From contig NZ_CP107931.1 of NCBI RefSeq assembly GCF_036023875.1, forward strand, positions 496,001 to 560,000: DNA of 64,000 nucleotides, in the 5' to 3' direction. The position numbers and the translations under genes are program-made. Shown here piece by piece: positions 56,214 through 64,000 of the stretch. Positions within the stretch are counted from its first letter, which is position 1. Each line of letters opens with the position of its first letter. Below the pieces are notes generated by a model, which was not told the origin of the DNA, did not search any database, and saw only the letters and a program-made list of their open reading frames with translations. The DNA comes from Mycobacterium sp. NBC_00419 (GTDB lineage: Bacteria; Actinomycetota; Actinomycetes; Mycobacteriales; Mycobacteriaceae).

Positions 56214-56917
56214 TCCATCCACACCAGGCAGGCGAGCCGGCCCGTCGGGGCGCCGCGGCGATGGCTGAACAAGTTCTTGTCTGCGACGGTGCAGCGCGGG
56301 TCGACGTCGATGGACTTGACCCCGGCGTCGCGCAGCTGCCGGGCGATACCAGCCCGCAGGTCCAGGCCGGCGGTCCCACGCGCTGTTCGGGTGCGGCTGC
56401 CGGGCAGCCGGGCCTCGACATCGGCGGCCATCTGTTCGGGCACCTCATAGTTGGCGCCGCTGACGGCGGGCCCGAGCAGAACGGAGATGTCGTCGGTGCG
56501 GGCGCCCGCGGCCAGCATGGCCTCGAGGGTGCGCAGCACGACACCGTCGGCGGCTCCGACCCGTCCGGCGTGCGCTCCGGCGACGACGCCGGCGCGGGCG
56601 TCGGCCAGCAGCACCGGCACACAGTCGGCGGTCACCACCGCCAGCGCGAGCCCGGGCGTGACCGTCAGCAGCGCATCGGTGTCCGGCACCGGGTCGGTTC
56701 GGGGTCCGGTGACGATTTCAACGTGGTCGCCGTGAACCTGGTTCATCCACACCACATGGTCTGGGGGCAATCCGACCGCACGGGCCAGTCGTGCGCGGTT
56801 GGCCGCCACTGCCGCGGGATCGTCACCGACATGGTCACCGAGATTGAAGGCGTCGAACGGCGGCTTGGACACCCCGCCGGCCCGGGTGGTGGTCACGCGG
56901 CGAATCCGAACAGTCAC
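56210..56917 (-). CDS. pgeF: Peptidoglycan editing factor PgeF (YfiH/laccase-domain)
   Basis: A 235-residue Zn/Cu-dependent laccase-fold protein. Metal ligands are His62 in NQVHGDH, Cys99 in VTADCVPV and His116 in GAHAGRVG. In E. coli PgeF prevents L-Ser mis-incorporation into peptidoglycan, which fits this division cluster. The start is GTG 56917, giving VTVRIRRVTTTRAGG as in the M. tuberculosis protein. It follows ftsZ on the same strand after 34 bases. Confidence 0.9.
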   Translation of the reverse strand: MTVRIRRVTTTRAGGVSKPPFDAFNLGDHVGDDPAAVAANRARLARAVGLPPDHVVWMNQVHGDHVEIVTGPRTDPVPDTDALLTVTPGLALAVVTADCVPVLLADARAGVVAGAHAGRVGAADGVVLRTLEAMLAAGARTDDISVLLGPAVSGANYEVPEQMAADVEARLPGSRTRTARGTAGLDLRAGIARQLRDAGVKSIDVDPRCTVADKNLFSHRRGAPTGRLACLVWME

Positions 56918-56951
56918 AGAACCCAGTATCGGCTGCGGCGCAGGGACGGCG

Positions 56952-58097
56952 TCAGTGCCGCATGAACGGCGGCACGTCGACGTCGTCATCGGCGATGCCG
57001 CCGTCGTCGCCGCCAATGCTGACCGTCGCACCATTGGTGTGCACCGGCACGCTCACCGCGTCGATCGGATCGAACAGCGACGAGCTGAGCTTTCCTGCGG
57101 CACCCGCAGCGATGGTGGAGGCCGATCCGACCACCGGCTTGCGGCTGGGTCCGGCGGCGTCGAAGCCGGCGGCGATAACCGTCACCCGGACCTCGTCGCC
57201 CAGCGAGTCGTCGATCACGGTGCCGAAGATGATGTTCGCGTCGACGTGGGCGGCGTCCTGGACCAGCGAGGCGGCCTCGTTGATCTCGAAGAGCCCCAGG
57301 TCGCTGCCGCCGGCGATCGACATCAGCACGCCCTGGGCGCCTTCCATCGAGGCTTCCAGCAGCGGGGAGTTGATGGCGATCTCGGCAGCCTTGAGCGCGC
57401 GACCGTCGCCGCGAGCCGAACCGATACCCATCAACGCGGTGCCCGCCCCGCTCATGATGCCCTTGACGTCGGCGAAGTCGACGTTGATCAGGCCCGGGGT
57501 GGTGATCAGGTCAGTAATGCCCTGCACGCCGTTGAGCAGCACCTCGTCGGCGCTGCGGAAGGCGTCCATCAGGGAGACCTGGGCATCGCCCATCTGCAGC
57601 AGCCGGTCGTTGGGGATGACGATCAGGGTGTCGCAGCTCTCGCGCAGCGCCTGGATGCCGGCCTCGGCCTGGTTCGACCGACGCTTGCCCTCGAAGGAGA
57701 ACGGCCGGGTGACCACGCCGACGGTCAGCGCACCGAGCTTGCGGGCGATGGTGGCCACCACCGGCGCGCCGCCGGTGCCGGTGCCGCCGCCCTCGCCTGC
57801 GGTCACGAAGACCATGTCGGCGCCGCGCAGCAGCTCTTCGATCTCGTCCTTGGCGTCTTCGGCGGCCTTGCGGCCCACCTCGGGATCGGCGCCGGCACCG
57901 AGACCGCGGGTGGAGTCACGGCCGACGTCGAGCTTGACGTCGGCGTCGCTCATCAACAGCGCCTGGGCGTCGGTGTTGATGGCGATGAACTCGACACCCT
58001 TGAGTCCTTGCTCGATCATCCGGTTGACGGCGTTGACGCCGCCGCCGCCGATGCCAACGACCTTGATGACGGCGAGGTAGTTATGCGGAGGGGTCAT
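56952..58097 (-). CDS. ftsZ: Cell division tubulin FtsZ
   Basis: A 381-residue GTPase that forms the Z ring. Motifs: [16 protein letters not shown], the tubulin signature GGGTGTGG (103-110), the catalytic T7 loop region with [11 protein letters not shown], and the C-terminal peptide [12 protein letters not shown] that binds SepF. ATG 58097 is set by the [15 protein letters not shown] start. A 195-base leader upstream carries TTGACA and TTGAGG repeats. Confidence 0.97.
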   Translation of the reverse strand: MTPPHNYLAVIKVVGIGGGGVNAVNRMIEQGLKGVEFIAINTDAQALLMSDADVKLDVGRDSTRGLGAGADPEVGRKAAEDAKDEIEELLRGADMVFVTAGEGGGTGTGGAPVVATIARKLGALTVGVVTRPFSFEGKRRSNQAEAGIQALRESCDTLIVIPNDRLLQMGDAQVSLMDAFRSADEVLLNGVQGITDLITTPGLINVDFADVKGIMSGAGTALMGIGSARGDGRALKAAEIAINSPLLEASMEGAQGVLMSIAGGSDLGLFEINEAASLVQDAAHVDANIIFGTVIDDSLGDEVRVTVIAAGFDAAGPSRKPVVGSASTIAAGAAGKLSSSLFDPIDAVSVPVHTNGATVSIGGDDGGIADDDVDVPPFMRH

Positions 58098-58156
58098 CGT
58101 GTCCCGTCTTCCTCCCTGGTGGGCTTGGGTGGCTCGGCCTCTCGGCAAACCCTCAA

Positions 58157-58185
58157 CCTCAACCTCAGGCTTAGAGTTATGTCAA
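58157..58185 (-). promoter_or_regulatory. Putative ftsZ promoter region with TTGAGG repeats
   Basis: TTGACA (58185-58180) matches a consensus -35. The -10 partner is poor: TTGAGG at 17-base spacing. TTGAGG occurs as two adjacent copies between 58151 and 58162. The region lies about 60-90 bases before the ftsZ start. The -10 needs mapping. Confidence 0.35.
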
Positions 58186-58292
58186 GTAGATCCGCGCAAC
58201 CAGAACGATATGGACGGTCCCCGCGGGATTGGGGAGGCGCGCCGACGTGTCGCAGGCGAATTTGACGCGACGTCGATCACGCGCCGCCAGAC

Positions 58293-59285
58293 CTACTTGA
58301 CGGTCGGCAGATCCGGGCTCGAGACGTCATAGGTGCGACCCGGTTGGGTCAGCAGCGCCGCCAGCTTCTCGGCCTTCTCCGCGGTGCGGTCGGTGGTTCC
58401 CCACACCACGGTCCGCCCGTCGGTCAGCGTCAGGGTCACCGATGCGACCGACGGGGCGGCGACCCGGCTGACCTGACCCACCACCTCCGGGCTCAGCGCC
58501 GTCATGACCTCCAGGGCCGCCAGCGTCGGCGCGTCCTTGGGTCCGGGGTTGTCGACGTCGATGTAGGCCAGGCCGGGCGGCGGCGGCGCGGTCGCGAAGT
58601 CCACCCCGTCCTTGTCGAACAGGTGCGGGCCGTCCGGATAGTCCTTCACCACGATCGGAACCCGCTCCACGATCGTGATCCGCAGGGTCGACGGATACTC
58701 GCGCTGCACCCGGGCGCTGGCCACCCGGCGAATCTCGGCGACCCGGTCGGCCACCGTGTCAGTGTTGATCTGCAACAGCGGCGTTCCGAGCTGGACCTTC
58801 GCGGCGTCAACGACCTCCTCGCGGGTCACCGCACCGATCCCGGTCACCACCAGCGAGCGCGCCGACATCAGCGGGGTGAAGTACAGGATCAGGCCGAGCC
58901 CGACGCCGAGCACGCTCAACAGGATCAGCCACACCAGCAGCCGCAGCCCGCGAACCGTCCCGCGGCCCAACTGTTTCGGCGCCTCGTCGTGCTGGCTGCG
59001 GACCCGGCGCTTGGCCTCCCGCCGGGCCTCCTCGATCGCCATCGCCCTGGTCTGCGCCGCGCGCCGCTCCTCGCGCTCCCGGCGGGCCTTACGCCGCGGG
59101 CCCTCGAAGTCGGCCTCGTCGGCCTCGTCGGGCTGCTCGCCGTCCTCGGCGTCCGGCGTCTCGGACTCGGGTGCCTCGGCCTCGGCTTCGTCGAGATCGA
59201 CGTTCTGCACGTCCGCACTCGGACTTTCCCGCTCAGACGTCGGTTCGGGCGGGTCGGCGGGTTCCGGCGGATCCGGCTCGGTCAC
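58293..59285 (-). CDS. ftsQ: Cell division protein FtsQ
   Basis: A 330-residue bitopic divisome protein. A long, very acidic cytoplasmic N-terminus (residues 1-110, many Glu/Asp) precedes one membrane helix ([21 protein letters not shown]), the POTRA domain ([24 protein letters not shown]) and the beta domain ([17 protein letters not shown]). It links early and late divisome parts. GTG 59285 overlaps murC (GTGA). Confidence 0.93.
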   Translation of the reverse strand: MTEPDPPEPADPPEPTSERESPSADVQNVDLDEAEAEAPESETPDAEDGEQPDEADEADFEGPRRKARREREERRAAQTRAMAIEEARREAKRRVRSQHDEAPKQLGRGTVRGLRLLVWLILLSVLGVGLGLILYFTPLMSARSLVVTGIGAVTREEVVDAAKVQLGTPLLQINTDTVADRVAEIRRVASARVQREYPSTLRITIVERVPIVVKDYPDGPHLFDKDGVDFATAPPPPGLAYIDVDNPGPKDAPTLAALEVMTALSPEVVGQVSRVAAPSVASVTLTLTDGRTVVWGTTDRTAEKAEKLAALLTQPGRTYDVSSPDLPTVK

Positions 59286-60745
59286 CGGGCCTCCCGGCTG
59301 GCCTTGTCCTGGATCGCGGCAATGATCTCCGGACCCAGCATCGTCACGTCGCCGGCACCCATGGTGACCACGACGTCGCCACTGCCCACCGACGCCGCCA
59401 CCCGTGCGGCGACCGCGGAGAAATCCGCCACGTAATGCACCGGCACGCTGACGTGCTCGGCCACCGTGGCGCCACTGATACCGGCCATCGGCTGCTCGCG
59501 GGCGGCGTAGACGTCGAGCACGAACACCTCGTCGGCGATGCCCAGCGCTTCTCCGAACTCTCGCGCGAAAGTCTTTGTGCGCGAATACAAGTGGGGTTGG
59601 AACACGACGATACTGCGGGCTCCGGTGACGGTCGGGTGGCCGGTGCGGTCCTGGCGCGCGATCGCGCGTAGTGCGGTTAGCGCGGCGCGCACCTCGGTCG
59701 GGTGATGGGCATAGTCGTCGAACACCTTGACCCCGCCCGCCACGCCGACGAGCTCGAAACGCCTACGCACACCTTCGAATCCGGCTAATCCGTCGAGCAC
59801 CTCGTCGACCGGGGCACCCACCTCGAGCGCCGCGAGCAGCGCGGCGAGCGCGTTGAGTGCCATGTGCCTGCCCGGCACCGCCAGGCGCATCACCCGCTGG
59901 TGGGACTCCCCCGCCAGCTGAACGTGGGCCACCGCTCCGGTCCCGTGCTGCTCCCAGTCGACCAGTGCGCCGGCCAGCCCGTCACCGGGCCCGCTGCCGT
60001 AGCGCAGCACCCGCACACCGCAGGCGGCGCTGCGGTCGGCCAACTCGGCCGCACCGGGATCGTCCGCGCAGATGACCAGCGCACCACCGGGAGCCAGCCG
60101 CTGCACGAACGCGTCGAACACTGCGCTGTAGGCCTCCGCGGTGCCGAAGAAATCCAGATGGTCGGCCTCGACATTGGTCACCACCGCCACATTCGGGGTG
60201 TATTCGAGCAACGAGCCGTCGCTCTCGTCGGCCTCGGCGACGAAGCAGTCACCACTTCCGTTGTGCGCGTTGGTCCCCGCCTCGCCGAGGTCACCGCCGA
60301 CCGCGAACGACGGATCCATCCCGGCATGCTGCAGCGCGACGATGAGCATCGAGGTGGTGGTGGTCTTACCGTGCGTGCCGGTCACCATCAACGTTCGCTG
60401 ACCGGCCATCAGCTTGGCCAGCACCACCGGGCGCAGGATCACCGGGATACCGCGCCTGGCGGCCTCGACCAGCTCCGGGTTCGTCTTCGGGATCGCGGCG
60501 TGGGTGGTGACCACCGCGGTGGGACCGCCGGGCAGCAGGTCCAGGTTCGCCGCATCGTGGCCGATGCTGATCTGCGCGCCGCGGGCCCGCAGGGCGACGA
60601 CACCGCGCGATTCCTTGGCGTCCGAACCCGACACCATTCCCCCGCGGTCGAGCAGAATCCGCGCGATACCCGACATGCCGGCACCGCCGATGCCGACCAT
60701 GTGTACCCGCGCAAGCTCCGGCGGCAGCGTCTTGGCGGCGCTCAT
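59282..60745 (-). CDS. murC: UDP-N-acetylmuramate-L-alanine ligase MurC
   Basis: A 487-residue ATP-dependent ligase adding L-Ala to UDP-MurNAc. The Rossmann start [21 protein letters not shown] loop [30 protein letters not shown] and [10 protein letters not shown] (DYAHHP block) mark it as a Mur ligase. ATG 60745 overlaps murG (ATGA); its stop overlaps ftsQ. Confidence 0.96.
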   Translation of the reverse strand: MSAAKTLPPELARVHMVGIGGAGMSGIARILLDRGGMVSGSDAKESRGVVALRARGAQISIGHDAANLDLLPGGPTAVVTTHAAIPKTNPELVEAARRGIPVILRPVVLAKLMAGQRTLMVTGTHGKTTTTSMLIVALQHAGMDPSFAVGGDLGEAGTNAHNGSGDCFVAEADESDGSLLEYTPNVAVVTNVEADHLDFFGTAEAYSAVFDAFVQRLAPGGALVICADDPGAAELADRSAACGVRVLRYGSGPGDGLAGALVDWEQHGTGAVAHVQLAGESHQRVMRLAVPGRHMALNALAALLAALEVGAPVDEVLDGLAGFEGVRRRFELVGVAGGVKVFDDYAHHPTEVRAALTALRAIARQDRTGHPTVTGARSIVVFQPHLYSRTKTFAREFGEALGIADEVFVLDVYAAREQPMAGISGATVAEHVSVPVHYVADFSAVAARVAASVGSGDVVVTMGAGDVTMLGPEIIAAIQDKASREAR

Positions 60746-61881
60746 CGGGTGCCCCCGCGGTGCGCCCTGGCCACTTCCAGTGCCACCTCGGCGACCCGGC
60801 GTGCCGCGTCGCGATGGCCGACCTGCGCGGCGGCGGCAGTCATGACGTGCAACCGGGCGGTGTCGGTGAGCAGACCCACGACCTCGCCTGCGATGAAGTC
60901 TTCGGTGAGGTCGCTGTCGGCGACCAGAAGCCCGCCACCGGCATTGACCACCGGCAACGCGTTGAGCCGCTGCTCACCGTTGCCGATCGGCAGCGGAACG
61001 TAGACCGCGGGCAGCCCGACGGCCGAGACCTCGGCGACGGTCATCGCCCCAGAGCGGCAGATCGCCAGGTCGGCGGCGGCATAGGCCAGGTTCATCTCGT
61101 TGAGGTAGGGCACCGCGACGTAGGGCGGGTCGCCGGGCTCCGGGGTTCGCAGTTCTAGGGTGTTCTTCGGGCCGTGGGCGTGCAGCACGGAGATGCCCGC
61201 CGCGGCCAAGTCCGCCGCGGCGCCGCTGACCGCGCGGTTGATCGATGCCGCGCCCTGCGAGCCGCCGAACACCAGCAACACCACGGCATCCTCGGCGAAC
61301 CCGAAGTGGGCGCGTGCCGCGGTCCGCAATGCCGCGCGGTCCAGGTCGGTGATCGAGGCGCGCACCGGCATGCCCACCACCTCGGCGCCCGCCAGGCCGG
61401 AGTCCGGCACCGCGGCCAGCACCCGGCGTGCGGTGCGCGCGCCGACCCGGTTGGCCACGCCGGCTCTGGCGTTGGCCTCGTGCACCACGACGGGGACCCG
61501 CCGCCTGCGCAACGGCCCGCCGCGCGCGGCGAGGTAGGCCGGCACCGCCACATATCCGCCGAACCCGATCACCACGTCAGCGGCGACATCGTCGAGGACC
61601 GCGCGGGTTTCCTTGACGGCGCGGCGCACCCGCAGCGGCAGCCGCAGCAGATCGCCGTTGACCTTGCGTGGCAGCGGGACAGGGGTGATGAGTTCGAGGT
61701 GGTAGCCGCGCTCGGGTACCAGCCGGGTCTCCAAGCCGCGGGCGGTGCCCAGGGCGGTGATGCGAACGTTCGGGTCCAGCGCCTTGAGCGCGTCGGCGAC
61801 TGCCATGGCCGGTTCGACGTGACCTGCGGTGCCGCCGCCGGCCAGGACGACCGAGACCGATGCGCCGCGCTCACTACTCAC
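60742..61881 (-). CDS. murG: Lipid II synthase MurG (GlcNAc transferase)
   Basis: A 379-residue GT-B transferase that adds GlcNAc from UDP-GlcNAc to lipid I, on the inner membrane face. It carries [50 protein letters not shown] and the UDP-GlcNAc site [27 protein letters not shown] 61881 overlaps ftsW by GTGA. Confidence 0.96.
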   Translation of the reverse strand: MSSERGASVSVVLAGGGTAGHVEPAMAVADALKALDPNVRITALGTARGLETRLVPERGYHLELITPVPLPRKVNGDLLRLPLRVRRAVKETRAVLDDVAADVVIGFGGYVAVPAYLAARGGPLRRRRVPVVVHEANARAGVANRVGARTARRVLAAVPDSGLAGAEVVGMPVRASITDLDRAALRTAARAHFGFAEDAVVLLVFGGSQGAASINRAVSGAAADLAAAGISVLHAHGPKNTLELRTPEPGDPPYVAVPYLNEMNLAYAAADLAICRSGAMTVAEVSAVGLPAVYVPLPIGNGEQRLNALPVVNAGGGLLVADSDLTEDFIAGEVVGLLTDTARLHVMTAAAAQVGHRDAARRVAEVALEVARAHRGGTR

Positions 61882-63533
61882 CCGTAACGCTGACCTTCCA
61901 ATGTGCGGGACCGCCGTGGCCGGCCGGCTCCGTCGTTGCCGTTTCGCTGCGCCCCGCGTTGCGAAGCATCACCATGATGCCCTGAGCCCCGGGTGCGCCG
62001 TTCAGGCGTCCTCGTTTTGGCGGGCGGCTCGGCGCGGCCACGGGTGGGCTTCTTCGCCGGTTTTCCGGCCTTGGCCGGTGTGGCTGGTTTGGCGGATCTA
62101 GCGGGTCTGGCGCCGGCCGGCTTGGTGCGCAGCCGGTCGCGCAGCGCCTCCACCCGGGTCGGCACATACGGCTCGGGCATCGGCAACCGCAGCAGCCGGT
62201 TCATCCGGTCATCGCGGCCCGCCCGTAGCGCGGCCACCGCCTCGGGTTCGTGGCGTGCCGCGTTGGCCATCAGTCCGATCATGAACAGCGTTGTCGCCGT
62301 TGATGTTCCGCCAGCAGAAATCAGCGGCAGCTGAATGCCGGTGACGGGAAGCAGGCCGATCACATAGCCGACGTTGATGAATACCTGGCCGATCACCCAC
62401 ATGGTGGCGGCGGCGGTCAGCAGCCGCAGGAACGGATCGGCCGACCGCCGGGCGATCCGCATCCCGGTGTAGGCGAACAGACCGAACAGGGCCAGTAGGC
62501 CGAAGGCGCCGACGAAGCCCAGTTCCTCGCCGATGATCGCGAAGATGAAGTCATTGTGGGCGTTGGGCAGGTAGTTCCACTTCGCCGTGCCCTGCCCGAG
62601 GCCGTCGCCGAACACCCCGCCGTTGGCGAGCGCGAACTTGGCCTGGCGGGCCTGATATCCCGAGCCCTGGGCGTCGGCGGCGGGGTCCAGCCAAGATCTC
62701 ACCCGATCGGATCGGTAGCCCGCGGACACCGCGAGCACCGCCGCAGCCCCCACCGCTGCCAGCACCGAGGTGAGGAACACCTTCAGCGGCAGACCGGCGA
62801 ACCACAGCAGGGCGAGCAGGATGATGCCCAGTGACACGGTCTGGCCGAGGTCGGGCTGGGCGACGATCAGCGCGAGCGCGATCACCGCGGCGGGGATCAG
62901 CGGCACCAGCATCTCGCGCAGCGACGCCCGCTCCATCCGCCGGGTGGCCAGCAGGTGTGCACCCCAGATCGCGAACGCGATCTTGGCGAGTTCGGAGGGC
63001 TGCATCGAGATACCGGCGATGATGAACCAGCCCCGGGTGCCGTTGGATTCGTGGCCGATCCCCGGGATCAGCACGAGCACCAGCATGACGATGGTGCTCG
63101 CGAAGGCGAAGAACGACGTTCGGCGCAGGAAGTTCACCGGCAGCCGCAGCGCGATCCAGCAGGCGAACAGCCCCAGTACCGTCCAGATGACCTGACGGAA
63201 GAAGATCGACCAGGGTGAGCCGTCCTCGTCGTAGGAGTGCACACCGGATGCCGAGAGCACCATCGTCAGCCCGAGGATGACCAGCAGCGCGGTGACCGAG
63301 ACGATCAGGTGAAATGACGTCATGGGCCGGCCCAGCCAGGCGCCGAACGTCTTGGACGGCACGAAGCGGAACTTCGCCGGAGCGTCGGCGGTAGCGACCG
63401 CGACGGCGCCGGTGGTGGCCTCGCCGGCTTCCGGCGCCGTGGTGTCGCCCTCGGCGGGCGCGGGCACGTCGGTGCCGTCGGCGGTGCCCTTGGCACCCCG
63501 ACGCCGCAACCGGGTCAGGATGTTGTCAGCCAT
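61878..63533 (-). CDS. ftsW: SEDS glycosyltransferase FtsW
   Basis: A 551-residue, ten-helix septal peptidoglycan polymerase. Key features are [11 protein letters not shown] after helix 1, [40 protein letters not shown] with the catalytic acidic region, and [21 protein letters not shown]. The Arg/Lys/Pro-rich C-terminal tail of about 90 residues ([16 protein letters not shown]) is typical for mycobacterial FtsW and binds partners such as FtsZ. Starts 5 bases after the murD stop. Confidence 0.95.
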   Translation of the reverse strand: MADNILTRLRRRGAKGTADGTDVPAPAEGDTTAPEAGEATTGAVAVATADAPAKFRFVPSKTFGAWLGRPMTSFHLIVSVTALLVILGLTMVLSASGVHSYDEDGSPWSIFFRQVIWTVLGLFACWIALRLPVNFLRRTSFFAFASTIVMLVLVLIPGIGHESNGTRGWFIIAGISMQPSELAKIAFAIWGAHLLATRRMERASLREMLVPLIPAAVIALALIVAQPDLGQTVSLGIILLALLWFAGLPLKVFLTSVLAAVGAAAVLAVSAGYRSDRVRSWLDPAADAQGSGYQARQAKFALANGGVFGDGLGQGTAKWNYLPNAHNDFIFAIIGEELGFVGAFGLLALFGLFAYTGMRIARRSADPFLRLLTAAATMWVIGQVFINVGYVIGLLPVTGIQLPLISAGGTSTATTLFMIGLMANAARHEPEAVAALRAGRDDRMNRLLRLPMPEPYVPTRVEALRDRLRTKPAGARPARSAKPATPAKAGKPAKKPTRGRAEPPAKTRTPERRTRGSGHHGDASQRGAQRNGNDGAGRPRRSRTLEGQRYG

Positions 63534-63538
63534 GGCCG

Positions 63539-64000
63539 CTACCGGGCCGCGGCACGGACGGCGGCGGCGAACGCGTCCCCGCGATCGCCGTAGCCGGCGA
63601 ACTGATCGAACGATGCACCGGCGGGGGCCAGCAGCACCGTGTCACCTGGTCGGGCCAGGCTGGCGGCAGCGGCGACGACTTCGGTCATCACCCGTGCGCC
63701 GAGACCTGATCCGGCAGCGTCGACCAATCGAGTCCCAAGAGCAACATCTGACTCATTAGTCCCTTGCACCACAGCATCCTCCCGCGTCACAACCTCGATG
63801 ACGGGGACATCGGGTGCGTGTCGCGATAACGCGTCGGCAACCACCGCGCGGTCGCGACCGATCAACACGGCGCCGACCAGCCGGTCTGCCACCCGGGTGA
63901 CCATGTCGTCGACCGAGGCGCCCTTGAGCAGGCCGCCGGCCACCCAGACCACCCGCGGATAGGCCAGCACCGAGGCCTGGGCCGCGTGCGGGTTGGTGGC
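63539..64000 (-). CDS. murD: MurD, partial (C-terminal part; runs off the right edge)
   Basis: The C-terminal 153 residues of UDP-N-acetylmuramoylalanine-D-glutamate ligase. [27 protein letters not shown] contains the Mur C-terminal ADP/acid-binding loop, and SPGD-like [31 protein letters not shown] is the conserved end. It adds D-Glu to the stem peptide. The N-terminus and start lie beyond 64000. Confidence 0.92.
   Translation of the reverse strand, partial: ATNPHAAQASVLAYPRVVWVAGGLLKGASVDDMVTRVADRLVGAVLIGRDRAVVADALSRHAPDVPVIEVVTREDAVVQGTNESDVALGTRLVDAAGSGLGARVMTEVVAAAASLARPGDTVLLAPAGASFDQFAGYGDRGDAFAAAVRAAAR

Overview
The window is high-GC actinobacterial DNA and almost certainly comes from a non-tuberculous, probably rapid-growing Mycobacterium (Mycolicibacterium). 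The evidence is gene order. From memory, the backbone follows the M. tuberculosis order Rv2117 to Rv2155c: DUF503 protein, trmI, RecB-like nuclease, hisG/hisE, metH, PAC2 protein, SDR, mshC, cysQ, uppP, lppL, pyrD, YbhB protein, M20 peptidase, Rv2144c-like protein, wag31, yggT, sepF, yggS, pgeF, ftsZ, ftsQ, murC, murG, ftsW, murD. Mycothiol synthesis (mshC) and Wag31 are actinobacterial markers. No homology search was run; names rest on motifs and recall.

Layout. (1) 1-13.7 kb: tRNA methylation, a RecB-like nuclease, a thioesterase, histidine biosynthesis, a sugar transporter, a HAD phosphatase, a 1254-residue cobalamin-dependent methionine synthase and a PAC2 protein, then a frameshifted DUF222/HNH gene. 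The metH leader holds a strong candidate S-adenosylhomocysteine (SAH) riboswitch. (2) 13.9-29.6 kb: paired acyl-CoA dehydrogenases, SDR, mshC, cysQ, small lipoproteins, a kinase-fold/DUF3090/phosphatase/uppP run, lppL-DUF5703-pyrD, a baeRF-like protein, YbhB, an M20 peptidase and a tRNA-Leu(GAG). (3) 29.7-52.7 kb: an accessory block starting just after the tRNA. It holds a DUF417 membrane protein, a small secreted protein, a tripartite tricarboxylate transporter (tctCBA) run with a universal stress protein and TerC, a divergent CitA/DcuS-like two-component system, acetamidase and RidA proteins, an IclR/sulfotransferase/metallo-beta-lactamase/SDR cluster, a group 3b-like [NiFe] hydrogenase operon and a divergent unusual pyruvate kinase sharing a DosR-like box. 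(4) 52.7-64 kb: the division and cell-wall (dcw) cluster, cut off inside murD at the right edge.

How the parts work together. MetH, its SAH-sensing leader and the mshC/cysQ pair belong to sulfur and methyl metabolism. uppP, murC, murG, murD, ftsW, ftsQ, ftsZ, sepF and wag31 build the septum and the growing pole. The accessory block looks like anaerobic/redox survival (hydrogenase, stress protein, DosR-like box) plus uptake of di- or tricarboxylates and a sulfonation-related pathway.

Coding density is very high. No gap between genes exceeds 300 bases; the largest are the metH leader (about 268 bases, riboswitch) and the wag31-yggT gap (221 bases). No CRISPR array, insertion sequence, integrase or rRNA was seen.
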